A stretch of 30,927 nt of DNA from positions 1 through 30,927 of the forward strand of contig JANXTP010000105.1 in assembly GCA_025352345.1 (NCBI GenBank), read 5' to 3'. Position 1 is the stretch's first letter; each line of letters starts with the position of its first letter. Source of the stretch: Burkholderiales bacterium (GTDB lineage Bacteria; Pseudomonadota; Gammaproteobacteria; Burkholderiales; Burkholderiaceae_C). Shown one piece after another: positions 1 through 8,405 of this stretch. The notes beneath the pieces are model-generated. The model saw nothing but the letters and a program-made list of their open reading frames with translations, was not told the origin of the DNA and made no database searches. The position numbers and the translations under genes are program-made.

Positions 1-236
1 GCAACTATAATAAAGTTCCATGGCAGCCCTCGCATGCACCAAGCCTTCAATCCAATATATCATTTCTTTAATATTAGAATTCAGGATTTATTGCGTGGAA
101 AATTCAGCCCCCCAATCTCAATGTCGGAACTGAATTTTCCACGCAATAAATCCTGAATTCTAATATTAAAGAAATGATATATTGGATTGAAGGCTTGGTG
201 CATGCGAGGGCTGCCATGGAACTTTATTATAGTTGC
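1..236. repeat. Perfect 107-bp inverted repeat with 22-bp spacer at the window edge
   Basis: Bases 1-107 are an exact reverse complement of 130-236 (107/107 by eye), with spacer 108-129. The outer ends lie at the window edge, so the repeat may continue to the left. Both arms encode the same protein segment (residues about 236-271 of the adjacent glycosyltransferase-like gene): the right arm on the minus strand, the left arm on the plus strand. This is what a fold-back chimera or palindromic contig end looks like; a real inverted duplication of the gene is the alternative. The repeat is directly visible; the explanation is inference. Confidence 0.95.
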
Positions 237-941
237 ATGCCCGATGATTTTCTGAGCAAGATTCGGATTGCGCCTCCCCATTTTTATAATGCGCTTGAAA
301 CTCACTATTATTCCATCATGGAAAAGCGCTACGCAATTCTGCTTGTGTTGCTTGGAGATGACAAAATGGATGAAATCCTGATCCCCATGAAAAATCGAAA
401 GAGGCTGCTCGTTGGATAAAAAGGCATCGTAGATAAAACGCATGGCACGAGGGCGAATTCGCATGACGCTGGAGTTGTAGCAGTTGTAGTACCAATCCTG
501 AGCGATGACCAAGTCCTGCGGACACGAAAATGCACATTCGAAAAGCTCTTGCAGCGACTTTTTGATGACAAGCGTCAAGTCCAGAAAAATAAACTCATCG
601 AGTTCCATGTATTCTGGATTAAACAGGCCAAGTTTTCGCATGTAGGCGGGTATTTCTTTTTGATTGAACTCAGGCCACTTTGAGCAGTCGCGTTGTTCGA
701 TCTCTGGGTTCAATTCTCTGAATTGGTCAGTGTAGCAAATCAATCGAAAGCTAAGCGGGCAGTTTAGCTTGAGCATTGCAAAAAGTCGATCAATATATAA
801 TTCTGCAAGTTCTATATTTCCGTAAGCCATGCAGACAATCGGAAATCTGGCTTCTTTGCTCACGATCTCATTATTTGATGCCGCCTCAAGACTTGTCATG
901 GATGCCTCACTCGCGGGCTTTGGTTCGATAACTTTAATCAT
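81..941 (-). CDS. Glycosyltransferase-like (GT-A fold) protein, 3' end altered by inverted repeat
   Basis: 286 codons. The pattern fits a family of bacterial GT-A-like glycosyltransferases used for surface sugars: PIVCMAYG near residue 34, RLICYTD (66-72), KLGLF (103-107), FLDLTLVI (119-126), YNSSVM (155-160), GDQDFIH (186-192) and a C-terminal IIKFHGSP. The usual acidic DxD-like motif (LDLD) is LDLT here, so metal and sugar-nucleotide binding may be altered. From about residue 271 the sequence runs into the spacer and second arm of the inverted repeat, so the last 15 residues are probably not native. The ATG at 941 has no clear ribosome site; the ATG at 899 is preceded by GTGAGG and may be the true start. 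Base composition is far more AT-rich than its neighbours, suggesting acquired DNA. It lies 38 bp after the ELM1-family gene on the same strand. Substrate unknown. Confidence 0.7.
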   Translation of the reverse strand: MIKVIEPKPASEASMTSLEAASNNEIVSKEARFPIVCMAYGNIELAELYIDRLFAMLKLNCPLSFRLICYTDQFRELNPEIEQRDCSKWPEFNQKEIPAYMRKLGLFNPEYMELDEFIFLDLTLVIKKSLQELFECAFSCPQDLVIAQDWYYNCYNSSVMRIRPRAMRFIYDAFLSNEQPLSIFHGDQDFIHFVISKQHKQNCVALFHDGIIVSFKRIIKMGRRNPNLAQKIIGHATIIKFHGSPRMHQAFNPIYHFFNIRIQDLLRGKFSSDIEIGGLNFPRNKS

Positions 942-979
942 AGTGCTTGACTATCAGGAATGGCCTTGCAACAGCAAAG

Positions 980-2086
980 TCACGTGCTTTCGATGATTTG
1001 CGTGATGCGCGCCAGAGTGACTTGACGTTCGTGCTCAGCAAGCTCCTGTGGTCTGCCGGTGCCGTCGAGCATGCCGGCGTTTTCAAGCGCACGGTGCAGC
1101 AGGCTGATGTCGCGCGCTGCGGCGAGCAAGCCGAGGTCAACGGTGGCTGCGAAGCTGCGCCCTGTGATCGAACTCGGGGCGCGCTCGGCTGCAAGGCGCC
1201 AGGCCGATGCCATGCGCCTGATCCAGTGGGTGCGTCGGAACAGTTTGCACAACTTGACCGGCCGACCAGTCAGAAGCGCTTCAGTCAACATCGACGCACT
1301 GTCCTCGGTGACGATGAAACGATCCCCTGAGTTCAGCAGTGCTCGATACAGCTTGTTGCCATCGCGCCAGCTCACCGTGGCCGAGGGAACGTCGAGCCCC
1401 TGCTTAATGGCTGCCATCGCAGTGGCGGGCGTGCGCGGACTGTCGACTATCCAGGCACTGCCGCCCACATCACGCACCTGTTCATTCACCATGGAGGCGA
1501 GAGAGGCAGCGGCCGCATCGGTGAGTTCCAAAGGGCTGCTGTTGCCGCCAACCAGCACCACCGTCCATGGGCGCGCAAGCGTGCCGGCCACATCCGGCAG
1601 CGAAGAATTCGAGGGCGCCTCTGCCGGTGGAGGCAGGAATGGCATCAGGTTGGACAGCACGTTGGGGCGGGCAGGCAGCGCGTACTGCGGGGTGGTGATG
1701 ATCAGATCGAACCACGCCAGCGGAGCCCAAGGGCGGTTCACATTGATGAGTCGCGTGTAACCTGCGGACTGACGACGGATCCATCTTGCCGCTGGCACGC
1801 TCCTGCGGCCGGCGGCAAGCACCACCTTTGGCCAGGGCGGGACAAGCGGTCGTTCAGTGTGCCAGCTCAGGCGGCTCATGCCCAGAACGGCAGGGGGCAG
1901 TGTGGATGCCGGGTTGAAGTTCAACTGGATCGCGCGAAACGGCAGATTCAAGGCCTCGGCTATCGCCAGCAACTGTTGGTTATCACCGTGCCATTTGCCC
2001 ATCAAGACCCATATCGGGGCAGGGCTCGTCTCTGAATCCAGAGGTGATCTCTGGAGGGCTGGAAGCCGACCCTGCCTATCGTTCAT
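980..2086 (-). CDS. ELM1-family (DUF1022-type) GT-B-like protein
   Basis: 368 aa. It resembles the bacterial 'mitochondrial fission ELM1' family (COG3660), proteins predicted to have a GT-B glycosyltransferase-like fold and commonly found beside LPS genes. Visible family features are the N-terminal WVLMGKWHGDNQQLLAIAEAL, VLAAGRRSVPAARWI, LVGGNSSPLELTDA in the middle, and TEDSASMLTEALLTGRPV near residue 270, equivalent to the sugar-nucleotide site region of GT-B enzymes. The start chosen is the ATG at 2086, which overlaps the end of the acyltransferase gene by 11 bp; a further in-frame ATG at 2122 would overlap more and adds an Arg-rich, unlikely N-terminus. Biochemical activity of bacterial members is not established as far as I know. 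A glycosyl-transfer role in lipid or LPS assembly is inferred from context. Confidence 0.8.
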   Translation of the reverse strand: MNDRQGRLPALQRSPLDSETSPAPIWVLMGKWHGDNQQLLAIAEALNLPFRAIQLNFNPASTLPPAVLGMSRLSWHTERPLVPPWPKVVLAAGRRSVPAARWIRRQSAGYTRLINVNRPWAPLAWFDLIITTPQYALPARPNVLSNLMPFLPPPAEAPSNSSLPDVAGTLARPWTVVLVGGNSSPLELTDAAAASLASMVNEQVRDVGGSAWIVDSPRTPATAMAAIKQGLDVPSATVSWRDGNKLYRALLNSGDRFIVTEDSASMLTEALLTGRPVKLCKLFRRTHWIRRMASAWRLAAERAPSSITGRSFAATVDLGLLAAARDISLLHRALENAGMLDGTGRPQELAEHERQVTLARITQIIEST

Positions 2087-3020
2087 TGGTTTGAGGCGCC
2101 TGGACGGACGACGCAGGCGCATGTGCGGGTGCCATTGGCAGCTCGCTCCAGCGCCGGTGATGCCAGCTCCAAAGTTGTGGACGCTGCAGCACCTGTTCCT
2201 CTGTCAAGCGGGTGAGGAATTCGACATCGGCTTCCAGCGACCCTTGCCCGATGGCCACCGGTGGCTGAATGGCGAATTGCCACAGCGGCTGGGCCGCCAG
2301 CGCCACCATCGGCAACACCGGCGATCGCGAGACGCGGGCCAGTTGCGCGGGGCCGGCGGGCATCGGCATGTCCTTGCCCAGGAAGCGCTGCATCATGCCG
2401 TTTTCTGCCTTGCTCAGGCCCTGGTCCATCATCAGGAACAACACGCGGCCTTGCTTGAGCGCAGACAGCATCTGGCCGTAGGCACGGATGCCACCGTTCG
2501 CCAGAATGGCCTGGATGCCATATTGCTCCAGGCCGCTCTGGAAGAAGCCGGTCGACATCATGCGCGCCTTGCGGTACAGCAGCGAGACCGGCCAACCCGC
2601 TTGCGCCAGGCGGATCATCGCGAGGCTCGCGTTGCCCATGTGGGTGGCCAGCACGATCGCGCCGCGCCCCTCGGTCATTGCTGCGCGCAGGTGCTCCAGG
2701 CCCTCCAGCTCGCAGCGGGCCGCGAGCACGCTCTCTGGCTGACGCTGGTCGAACATCGACATGATCTCCGTCAGCGCGCCGTTGTTCACTCGGTAGGCCT
2801 CGCGCAGCAGCACTGCCACCGACGGGTCATTGGCCTGTCGCCCCAGCACCTGCGCGATCTCACGTTGCAGCCGTCGACGTTGTGGCCACCCGAACCAGAA
2901 CTGCGCATCGCCCAGCCAACTGCCGAGGGTGCGCGCGTGTCGGAAGCCGATCACACGCAGCAGCGTGCGCAAGCTGAGGAACATCGCGCGGCGACGCCAC
3001 CGTCGCAGATTCCAGGCCAT
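2076..3020 (-). CDS. LpxL/HtrB-like lysophospholipid/lipid A acyltransferase
   Basis: 314 aa, the usual length for LpxL/LpxM-type inner-membrane acyltransferases that move an acyl chain from acyl-ACP to a lipid A-like acceptor. The start is the ATG at 3020 (MAWNLRRWRRRAMF), 5 bp after the ABC-exporter stop; the longer open frame upstream is a shadow of that gene. The N-terminus is very basic and then hydrophobic, as expected for a membrane anchor. The catalytic block AIVLATHMGNASLA (121-134) is recognisable, but the HX4D/E motif reads H127-MGNA-Ser132, so the acidic partner is missing. Later blocks (LMMDQG, MPMPAGPAQLARVS, PVLPMVA) fit the family. It could be a paralogue with a changed acceptor or an inactive enzyme. 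It is coupled to the ABC exporter and the ELM1-family gene. Confidence 0.82.
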   Translation of the reverse strand: MAWNLRRWRRRAMFLSLRTLLRVIGFRHARTLGSWLGDAQFWFGWPQRRRLQREIAQVLGRQANDPSVAVLLREAYRVNNGALTEIMSMFDQRQPESVLAARCELEGLEHLRAAMTEGRGAIVLATHMGNASLAMIRLAQAGWPVSLLYRKARMMSTGFFQSGLEQYGIQAILANGGIRAYGQMLSALKQGRVLFLMMDQGLSKAENGMMQRFLGKDMPMPAGPAQLARVSRSPVLPMVALAAQPLWQFAIQPPVAIGQGSLEADVEFLTRLTEEQVLQRPQLWSWHHRRWSELPMAPAHAPASSVQAPQTNER

Positions 3021-3025
3021 GGCGA

Positions 3026-4795
3026 TCAGCTGTTCGCCGCGAGTGGGGTGGGGCTGACCTGCTGTTGCAAATCGCTGAGTCGCCCGTCGGCCAGTCGGTA
3101 GACGCAGTCGGCCGCCTGGATCAACAGGTCCTGGTGGGCGACGGCCAGGATCGTCAGACGGCCTCTCAGGTGCTTGACGGCTTCGATCACCGCGGCCTGC
3201 GCCTCCACATCGAGGTGGCTGGTGGCCTCGTCGAGGATCAGCAGCCGCGGCTCGTGGACCAGCGCGCGGGCGATGGCCAGGCGCTGTCGCTGGCCGCCTG
3301 ACAAGCGCGAACCCCCTTCGCCCACGCGGGTCCGCAGCCCGTCGGGCATGGCCTCGACGAAATCGAGTGCATCGGCGGCGCGCAACGCCGTTCGGATCTG
3401 TTCGTCGCTGACGCCGATCTCGCCCAAGGTGACGTTGTAGGCCACCGATTCGTCGACCATCACCGATTCCTGCGGCACGTAGCCGATCTGCCGCCGCCAC
3501 TGGCGCAGGTCCAGCGCGCCGAGCTCCAGGCCGTCGACGAGGATGCGGCCACCGGTCGGCCTCAGCAGACCGACGACCAAATCCAGCAGCGTGGTCTTGC
3601 CGGCACCTGACGGCCCGATGATCACGGTGAGTTGCTGTGCCGGAACGGTGAATGTGCCGTGTTCGAGGATCGCGCGGCGCTCGCCGTGGCTGAAGCTCAC
3701 GTCTTCGAAGCGTATGCCCTCGATCAGGGCCACCCGCTGATCGCCACCCGGGGCTTCGGCCTCGGCGCGGGCCAGGTTGATGTGATCCATCACCGACCAG
3801 TAGGCGCTTTCACGCAGGACGATCTGCTGGTAGGCACGCTGGGCCTTCGACAGGTAGCTCACGGTGCGGGCGAGCAGGAACACCATCACCAGCACCTCGG
3901 CCAGTGGCATGTCGAGCACGACCAGGCTGAAGAAGAATCCGATGCCGACCAGGATGGCGAGCAGTGGTTCCTGTAGCGCGCTCATCGCCTCGCGGCTGAT
4001 CACCTGGCGGCGCAGGGCCTTCCGCAAGGCCCCTGTCTGGTCGGACAGCAGCGCATCGACATGGTCCTCGCGGGCCATCGCCTTCAGCGCCTTGGCGGCG
4101 GCCATTTGCCCGCTCATCACCGACAGCAGCGACCTCAGCAGCACGGTCTGGTGCCGGCCGGCCTGCAGCGAGCTGCGCACCAGCGTGTGCAGCGACAGCA
4201 GCAGCAGGGCGCCCGCAATGATGGCGGCCACCCCAGCCTGCCACGAAATCGACAGCGCCACGCCGAGGAAGATCACCGCATTGAGCACCATGGCCGCCAT
4301 CTCGGCGCTGTGCTGAAAGCCCTCAGCGGCACGTTGCGCCTCACTGGCGACGGCGTTGGTGAGGCGCCCGACCGACTGGTCCAGGTAGTGTGTCCAGCGC
4401 GCGGACATCACCGAGCGGATCAGCGCCAGCCGCAGATCGGTGGCGATGTTGGCGACGGTGTAACCAACCTGCCGGTTCGCCACCAAGGACAACACCGCCT
4501 TCAACGCGATCAGCAGCGTCGACAGCGACAACAGCACCGTCGTGGTCGGCTGCAGCCCGAGGAACTGCGTCACCTGCACCGCGATCTTCTCGGGCATCGA
4601 CGGCGCATGGGCGCCGGTGTTCGTGGCGAACGACAGCATCGACAGCAGCATCGACATGCCCAGGCTGTCGGTCAGGCCTGCGGCGAACACCGCCACCAGC
4701 GCCGCGGCACTGCGACCCGGATAGGCGCGGACGAACGCGTCGATCATTTGCAGCGCGCGGCTGGGCTGCGGCTTGACCTTGTGCCTCTTGCTCAT
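3026..4795 (-). CDS. MsbA-like ABC exporter (fused membrane and ATPase domains)
   Basis: 589 aa half-transporter, expected to work as a homodimer in the inner membrane. The membrane domain spans about residues 25-330 with hydrophobic stretches near 30-50, 85-105, 165-205 and 275-315. The nucleotide-binding domain spans about 360-580: Walker A GPSGAGKT (394-401), Q-loop VPQES (440-444), signature LSGGQ (498-502), Walker B LLILDE (518-523) and switch His554 (VAHQD). All catalytic motifs are intact. The start ATG overlaps the stop of the lipid-kinase gene as ATGA. By architecture it belongs with lipid or polysaccharide flippases of the MsbA group; its position between a lipid kinase and an LpxL-like acyltransferase suggests a lipid or glycolipid substrate, which is inference. 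Confidence 0.88.
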   Translation of the reverse strand: MSKRHKVKPQPSRALQMIDAFVRAYPGRSAAALVAVFAAGLTDSLGMSMLLSMLSFATNTGAHAPSMPEKIAVQVTQFLGLQPTTTVLLSLSTLLIALKAVLSLVANRQVGYTVANIATDLRLALIRSVMSARWTHYLDQSVGRLTNAVASEAQRAAEGFQHSAEMAAMVLNAVIFLGVALSISWQAGVAAIIAGALLLLSLHTLVRSSLQAGRHQTVLLRSLLSVMSGQMAAAKALKAMAREDHVDALLSDQTGALRKALRRQVISREAMSALQEPLLAILVGIGFFFSLVVLDMPLAEVLVMVFLLARTVSYLSKAQRAYQQIVLRESAYWSVMDHINLARAEAEAPGGDQRVALIEGIRFEDVSFSHGERRAILEHGTFTVPAQQLTVIIGPSGAGKTTLLDLVVGLLRPTGGRILVDGLELGALDLRQWRRQIGYVPQESVMVDESVAYNVTLGEIGVSDEQIRTALRAADALDFVEAMPDGLRTRVGEGGSRLSGGQRQRLAIARALVHEPRLLILDEATSHLDVEAQAAVIEAVKHLRGRLTILAVAHQDLLIQAADCVYRLADGRLSDLQQQVSPTPLAANS

Positions 4796-5799
4796 GGCCG
4801 AACGAAACGCAGCTGCGGGCCTGCGCTGAGGGTGATGGGCCGGGCGGGGTCCGCGTCAAAGGCTTCGCCATCGAGCATGTAGCTGCCCAGGCCGCTGACC
4901 TGCATACGCGCGCAGCGCCCGCTGAGGTAGCCGTTGTCGGCGTTCATGGCTGGCGTGTAGCGCCCCGTCAAGAGCCGTGGCAGCGAGCGCCAGAAGCGTG
5001 GCGCTTCTTCGCTGACGGAAGTCAGGCGCACATCGCCCTGGCCGCGCGGCGCGTACGGATCGAACAGGCCGGTGCGGTGCAGCAGCGTGGTCGCCAGCAG
5101 CAGCCGGATGGGGCCGTTTTGCGTGCCGACGCCGCCGGCGTCGACATCCAAGCGCGGGCAGCTCATGCCGGAACGGCCGATCAGCGAGCGCGCACCAAGT
5201 CGCAGCAGGTAACCCAGGGTGCTCAGGTCGCCGTACAGCTTGAGGTCGTCCCGGTGTTGATGGCATTGGCGGATCACGGTGTCGATCAGTGCCGCAGCGA
5301 AGAAGAACCCATGCCGCGCCGGGGCCGGCGATTGTTCGATGCGCAGTGCACAACGCTCTTCCACTGCCGCGTCCCAGCGCTGTTCATGGGCGAGCCGAAG
5401 CGCCCGCTTCAAGGTCGACAAGGCGCTGCCCCCCGGCACCAGGTCGGCAGCCGTCAGGTTGGTGCGGCCACCGGGCAGCACCAACAGATCCGGCGTCCAG
5501 GCGCCCACGGGCAGGTTCGACAGCTGATCGACGATGGCGCAGACCGTGCCATCGCCAGCGAGCAGCATCACCCGGCGCTGGCGTCGCGCCAGGATCGCCG
5601 CGATGGCGGCGCGGGTGGCGTCCGGGCTGTCGACACTCACCACCTCGGCGCCCTGCGCGCGCGCCAGCGCTGTCGCCTGCACGGCGAGGCCCCGCGAAGC
5701 GCTGAAACTGCGCGGGTTGACGATCAGGCACGGGGTCGTGCTGGTCGTGGCAACGATGGGGAGGTCCGGCGTCGCCAGCGCGCGGGCGTGCGCGTTCAA
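4792..5799 (-). CDS. Diacylglycerol kinase catalytic-domain (YegS/DgkB-like) lipid kinase
   Basis: 335 aa. It fits the DAGK_cat family, which phosphorylates diacylglycerol or related lipids with ATP. Seen are the N-terminal LIVNPRSFSASRG (ATP-site NPxS, about 25-37) and LLAGDGTV (79-86), the equivalent of the GGDGT glycine loop with its first Gly replaced by Ala. A beta-rich C-terminal half ends with MLDGEAFD, as in YegS-like kinases. No ATG is available. I chose TTG at 5799, which overlaps the desaturase stop as TTGA, matching the ATGA coupling at the next junction; GTG at 5823 is the alternative. A role in recycling or building a lipid for the adjacent exporter is inferred. Confidence 0.78.
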   Translation of the reverse strand: MNAHARALATPDLPIVATTSTTPCLIVNPRSFSASRGLAVQATALARAQGAEVVSVDSPDATRAAIAAILARRQRRVMLLAGDGTVCAIVDQLSNLPVGAWTPDLLVLPGGRTNLTAADLVPGGSALSTLKRALRLAHEQRWDAAVEERCALRIEQSPAPARHGFFFAAALIDTVIRQCHQHRDDLKLYGDLSTLGYLLRLGARSLIGRSGMSCPRLDVDAGGVGTQNGPIRLLLATTLLHRTGLFDPYAPRGQGDVRLTSVSEEAPRFWRSLPRLLTGRYTPAMNADNGYLSGRCARMQVSGLGSYMLDGEAFDADPARPITLSAGPQLRFVRP

Positions 5800-6914
5800 G
5801 AGCGCCCGGAGCCCGGCGACCACGCCCGCATCGCCGACTGGCCCTGCGGCGTCTGCCGTGCCGACTGCCACAACTCGCGCACTGCCGTGAAGTAGCTGTC
5901 GCAGTTGCAGCCCCGGTAGAGCGCGTCGGCCGGCAGGCCCGCCATCAGGCGCCGATGCGCCTCGCCCAGGTGGTGGTAAGGCAGGGCAGGGAACATGTGG
6001 TGCAGTGCGTGGTAGCGCAGGCCGACGGGAAACATGAACACCGTCAGCCAGGTCTGCCCGGTGATATTGATCGATTCGGCCACCTGTTCGGCCATCGTCA
6101 TGCGCCCGCCACCGTTGACATAACGATGCGCGGCCAGGTTGCGCACCCAGTTCAGCGCCAGCGTGAAGGCCAGCAGCGCATAGCCCATGAAGAACTGCGT
6201 GACGCTGACCGAACCACGCCACATCAGGAAGGCGATCGTTGCCAGGTACGCAAAGCACAGCGCCTCGACGATCTGCAGATGCCTTTCGTCGCGCTTCGGA
6301 AAGCGTTTGGCGTAATACGGGTTCGACACCGCTGCAGACACCCGCGTCAGCACCCATTCACGCATCCCGCTGTGCAGCCATGACAGTGGCCCCAGCACGC
6401 CGAAGCGCACGATCATGAACAGCGGCAGCAGGGGGGCTTGGCCGACATACTTCAGCGTCTCGGTCTGCGGCGATGAGCCCAGCGGCAGGTACTCACCGTC
6501 GGCCGGTGTGCCGAACTGCAGGTGGTTGTGGTGCTCGATGTGGTTGCGATACAGCACCCACGGCATCAGCAAGGGGATGCCCAGCAGCACGTTCCAGGCG
6601 CGCTTGAAGCCCGACATCTGCCCACCCGGCATGTGGACGATTTCGTGGATGAAGGTGCCGACGCGGAAGAACAGCACGCTGGCGCCGAGGAACGCCAGGA
6701 TCTGCAGTGCACTCCAGGCCGGCGCGGTGAAGTAAACGGCCGTCAGCGCCCAGGCGGCGGCCGAACTCAGCAGCAGATCGGTCCAGTAGATCGAGGCGGA
6801 ACGGCGGAACAAGTCACCGATCAGGACGCGGGACCGTTCCTGCCAGGCGGGGTCGAATGCGATGCTTGGCAATGCGTTGACGACGGGCTCGTCGAGGGTG
6901 GCAGTGGCAGTCAC
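5796..6914 (-). CDS. Membrane fatty-acid desaturase (three His boxes)
   Basis: 372 aa integral-membrane di-iron desaturase of the FA_desaturase family, which introduces a double bond into acyl chains. The three histidine boxes are complete: HEIVH (90-94), HIEHH (125-129) and HALHH (302-306), with an extra His in AAHRY (261-265). Hydrophobic helices lie near 48-85, 108-122, 160-180, 215-232 and 238-258. The start is a GTG at 6914 without an obvious ribosome site; it is the only start that keeps the full N-terminus. It lies 45 bp after amiC on the same strand and overlaps the lipid kinase, so it is probably the first gene of the lipid cassette. Substrate and regiospecificity cannot be read from sequence. 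Confidence 0.9.
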   Translation of the reverse strand: MTATATLDEPVVNALPSIAFDPAWQERSRVLIGDLFRRSASIYWTDLLLSSAAAWALTAVYFTAPAWSALQILAFLGASVLFFRVGTFIHEIVHMPGGQMSGFKRAWNVLLGIPLLMPWVLYRNHIEHHNHLQFGTPADGEYLPLGSSPQTETLKYVGQAPLLPLFMIVRFGVLGPLSWLHSGMREWVLTRVSAAVSNPYYAKRFPKRDERHLQIVEALCFAYLATIAFLMWRGSVSVTQFFMGYALLAFTLALNWVRNLAAHRYVNGGGRMTMAEQVAESINITGQTWLTVFMFPVGLRYHALHHMFPALPYHHLGEAHRRLMAGLPADALYRGCNCDSYFTAVRELWQSARQTPQGQSAMRAWSPGSGRS

Positions 6915-6959
6915 GGTGAAGCATAAAAAGGCATATCCGCCAAGGATACCCGCTCGACC

Positions 6960-8387
6960 TTAGGTTCCCCGGTTGCGGGCCAATGGCGGGTTCTTCGCAA
7001 AGTAGCGTTTGATGCCTGTGCACAACGCTTCGACCAGCTGCAACCGGTAGCGCTCGTCGCGCAGCTTGGCTTCTTCGTCGGGATTGGAGATGAAGGCGGT
7101 CTCGACCAGGATCGACGGGATGTCGGGCGCTTTCAGCACCGCGAAGCCCGCCTGCTCGACGCTGGCCTTGTGCAGCCGCCCGACGCGACCGATCTGACCC
7201 AGCACCTCGCCACCCAGGCGCAGGCTGTCCTTGATCTGCGCGGTGGTGCTCATGTCGAGCAGGGCGTGCATCACCGAGCTGTCCTTGACCTTGACGTTGA
7301 TGCCGCCAACCGCGTCGGCCAGGTTCTCGCGGTTGGCCATCCAGCGCGCCGCCGCACTGCTGGCCCCGCCCTGGCTCAGCGCAAACACCGACGCGCCGCG
7401 CGCTTCGGGCGTGAAGAAGGCATCGGCGTGGATCGACACGAACAGATCGGCCTGCACCCGCCGCGCCTTGCGCACCCGGTCTTGCAGCGGCACGAAGAAG
7501 TCGGCGTCGCGCGTCAGCATCGCGCGCATGCCGGGCTGCGCATTCAGCCGCTCGCGCAGTTGCAGAGCGACCGCCAGCGCCACGTCTTTCTCGCGCAGCC
7601 CGCTCGGGCCGATGGCGCCCGGGTCTTCACCGCCATGGCCAGGGTCGAGGGCGACGATCACCAGACGGCTGGTGCGGCCCGTCGACTTGTTCGCTGCATC
7701 GCTTGCCTCGGCGGCCGCACGGGTCGGGCCAGGCTGCGACGCGGCGGCCTCGGCGGGTGCCGGGTTGGCGTTCGTTGGCGTGCTGGTGCCAGGGCCCAAT
7801 GCTTTCGGGCCCGGCGCCGAGGCCGCCGCCGGTCGATCGACCTGGCCGATGAACTCGCCCAGCGCGTCGCGCACGGCCTGCGCCGCCTGCTGCTCGGCAT
7901 GCTCCCGTTCCTGTACCAGCGCGAGCAGCAGATCGGGCTCCTGCGTCGGGTACAGATCGAACACCAACCGGTGCCGGTAGGCGGCCACCGGCGCCAGCGC
8001 GAACAGCTGTGGCTTGATGGCCTGCTTCAGGTCGATCACCAGGCGCACCACGCGCGGCTGGTACTGGCCAACGCGCACGCCCGCGATGAAGGGGTCGTCG
8101 GAGCGCACCTGGCCGACCAGGTCGCGCAACTGCGGGCTCAGGTCGAGTCCGTCAACGTCAATCACCAGCCGCGGCGGGTTGTCGGCCAGGAAATGCTTCG
8201 CGGCCAGCGCGCTGTCGGACTCGATCGTGACGCGGGTGTAGTCGGCCGCCGGCCACACCCGCACCGCGACGATCGCGGCACCGTGCGCGAGATGGCGCGT
8301 GCTCAGGGCCAGCACCAGCGTGCCCATGCACGCCAGCGCCTGTCGACGGGCTGGCGATCGGAGACGCGTGGGTCGGGCCGGGCTCAT
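6960..8387 (-). CDS. amiC: N-acetylmuramoyl-L-alanine amidase AmiC (AMIN + Amidase_3)
   Basis: 475 aa periplasmic zinc amidase that cleaves the stem peptide from MurNAc during daughter-cell separation. The N-terminus has a twin-arginine-like leader (RRQALACMG from residue 14), as in Tat-exported AmiC. An AMIN septal-targeting domain lies at about 38-147. A Pro/Ala-rich linker (185-240) is followed by Amidase_3: ALDPGHGGEDPGA with His251, REKD with Glu266, SIHADAF with His320 as zinc ligands, and the C-terminal ILVETAFISN carrying the catalytic Glu. The start ATG is 18 bp after tsaE. tsaE-amiC is a frequent proteobacterial pair. Complete, nothing missing. Confidence 0.95.
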   Translation of the reverse strand: MSPARPTRLRSPARRQALACMGTLVLALSTRHLAHGAAIVAVRVWPAADYTRVTIESDSALAAKHFLADNPPRLVIDVDGLDLSPQLRDLVGQVRSDDPFIAGVRVGQYQPRVVRLVIDLKQAIKPQLFALAPVAAYRHRLVFDLYPTQEPDLLLALVQEREHAEQQAAQAVRDALGEFIGQVDRPAAASAPGPKALGPGTSTPTNANPAPAEAAASQPGPTRAAAEASDAANKSTGRTSRLVIVALDPGHGGEDPGAIGPSGLREKDVALAVALQLRERLNAQPGMRAMLTRDADFFVPLQDRVRKARRVQADLFVSIHADAFFTPEARGASVFALSQGGASSAAARWMANRENLADAVGGINVKVKDSSVMHALLDMSTTAQIKDSLRLGGEVLGQIGRVGRLHKASVEQAGFAVLKAPDIPSILVETAFISNPDEEAKLRDERYRLQLVEALCTGIKRYFAKNPPLARNRGT

Positions 8388-8405
8388 GGCAGTCTCATGG
8401 TCGCT

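Noticed and set aside
174..419. Plus-strand 81-codon open frame overlapping the inverted repeat
   Set aside because: It is created by the palindrome and the antisense of the glycosyltransferase-like gene.
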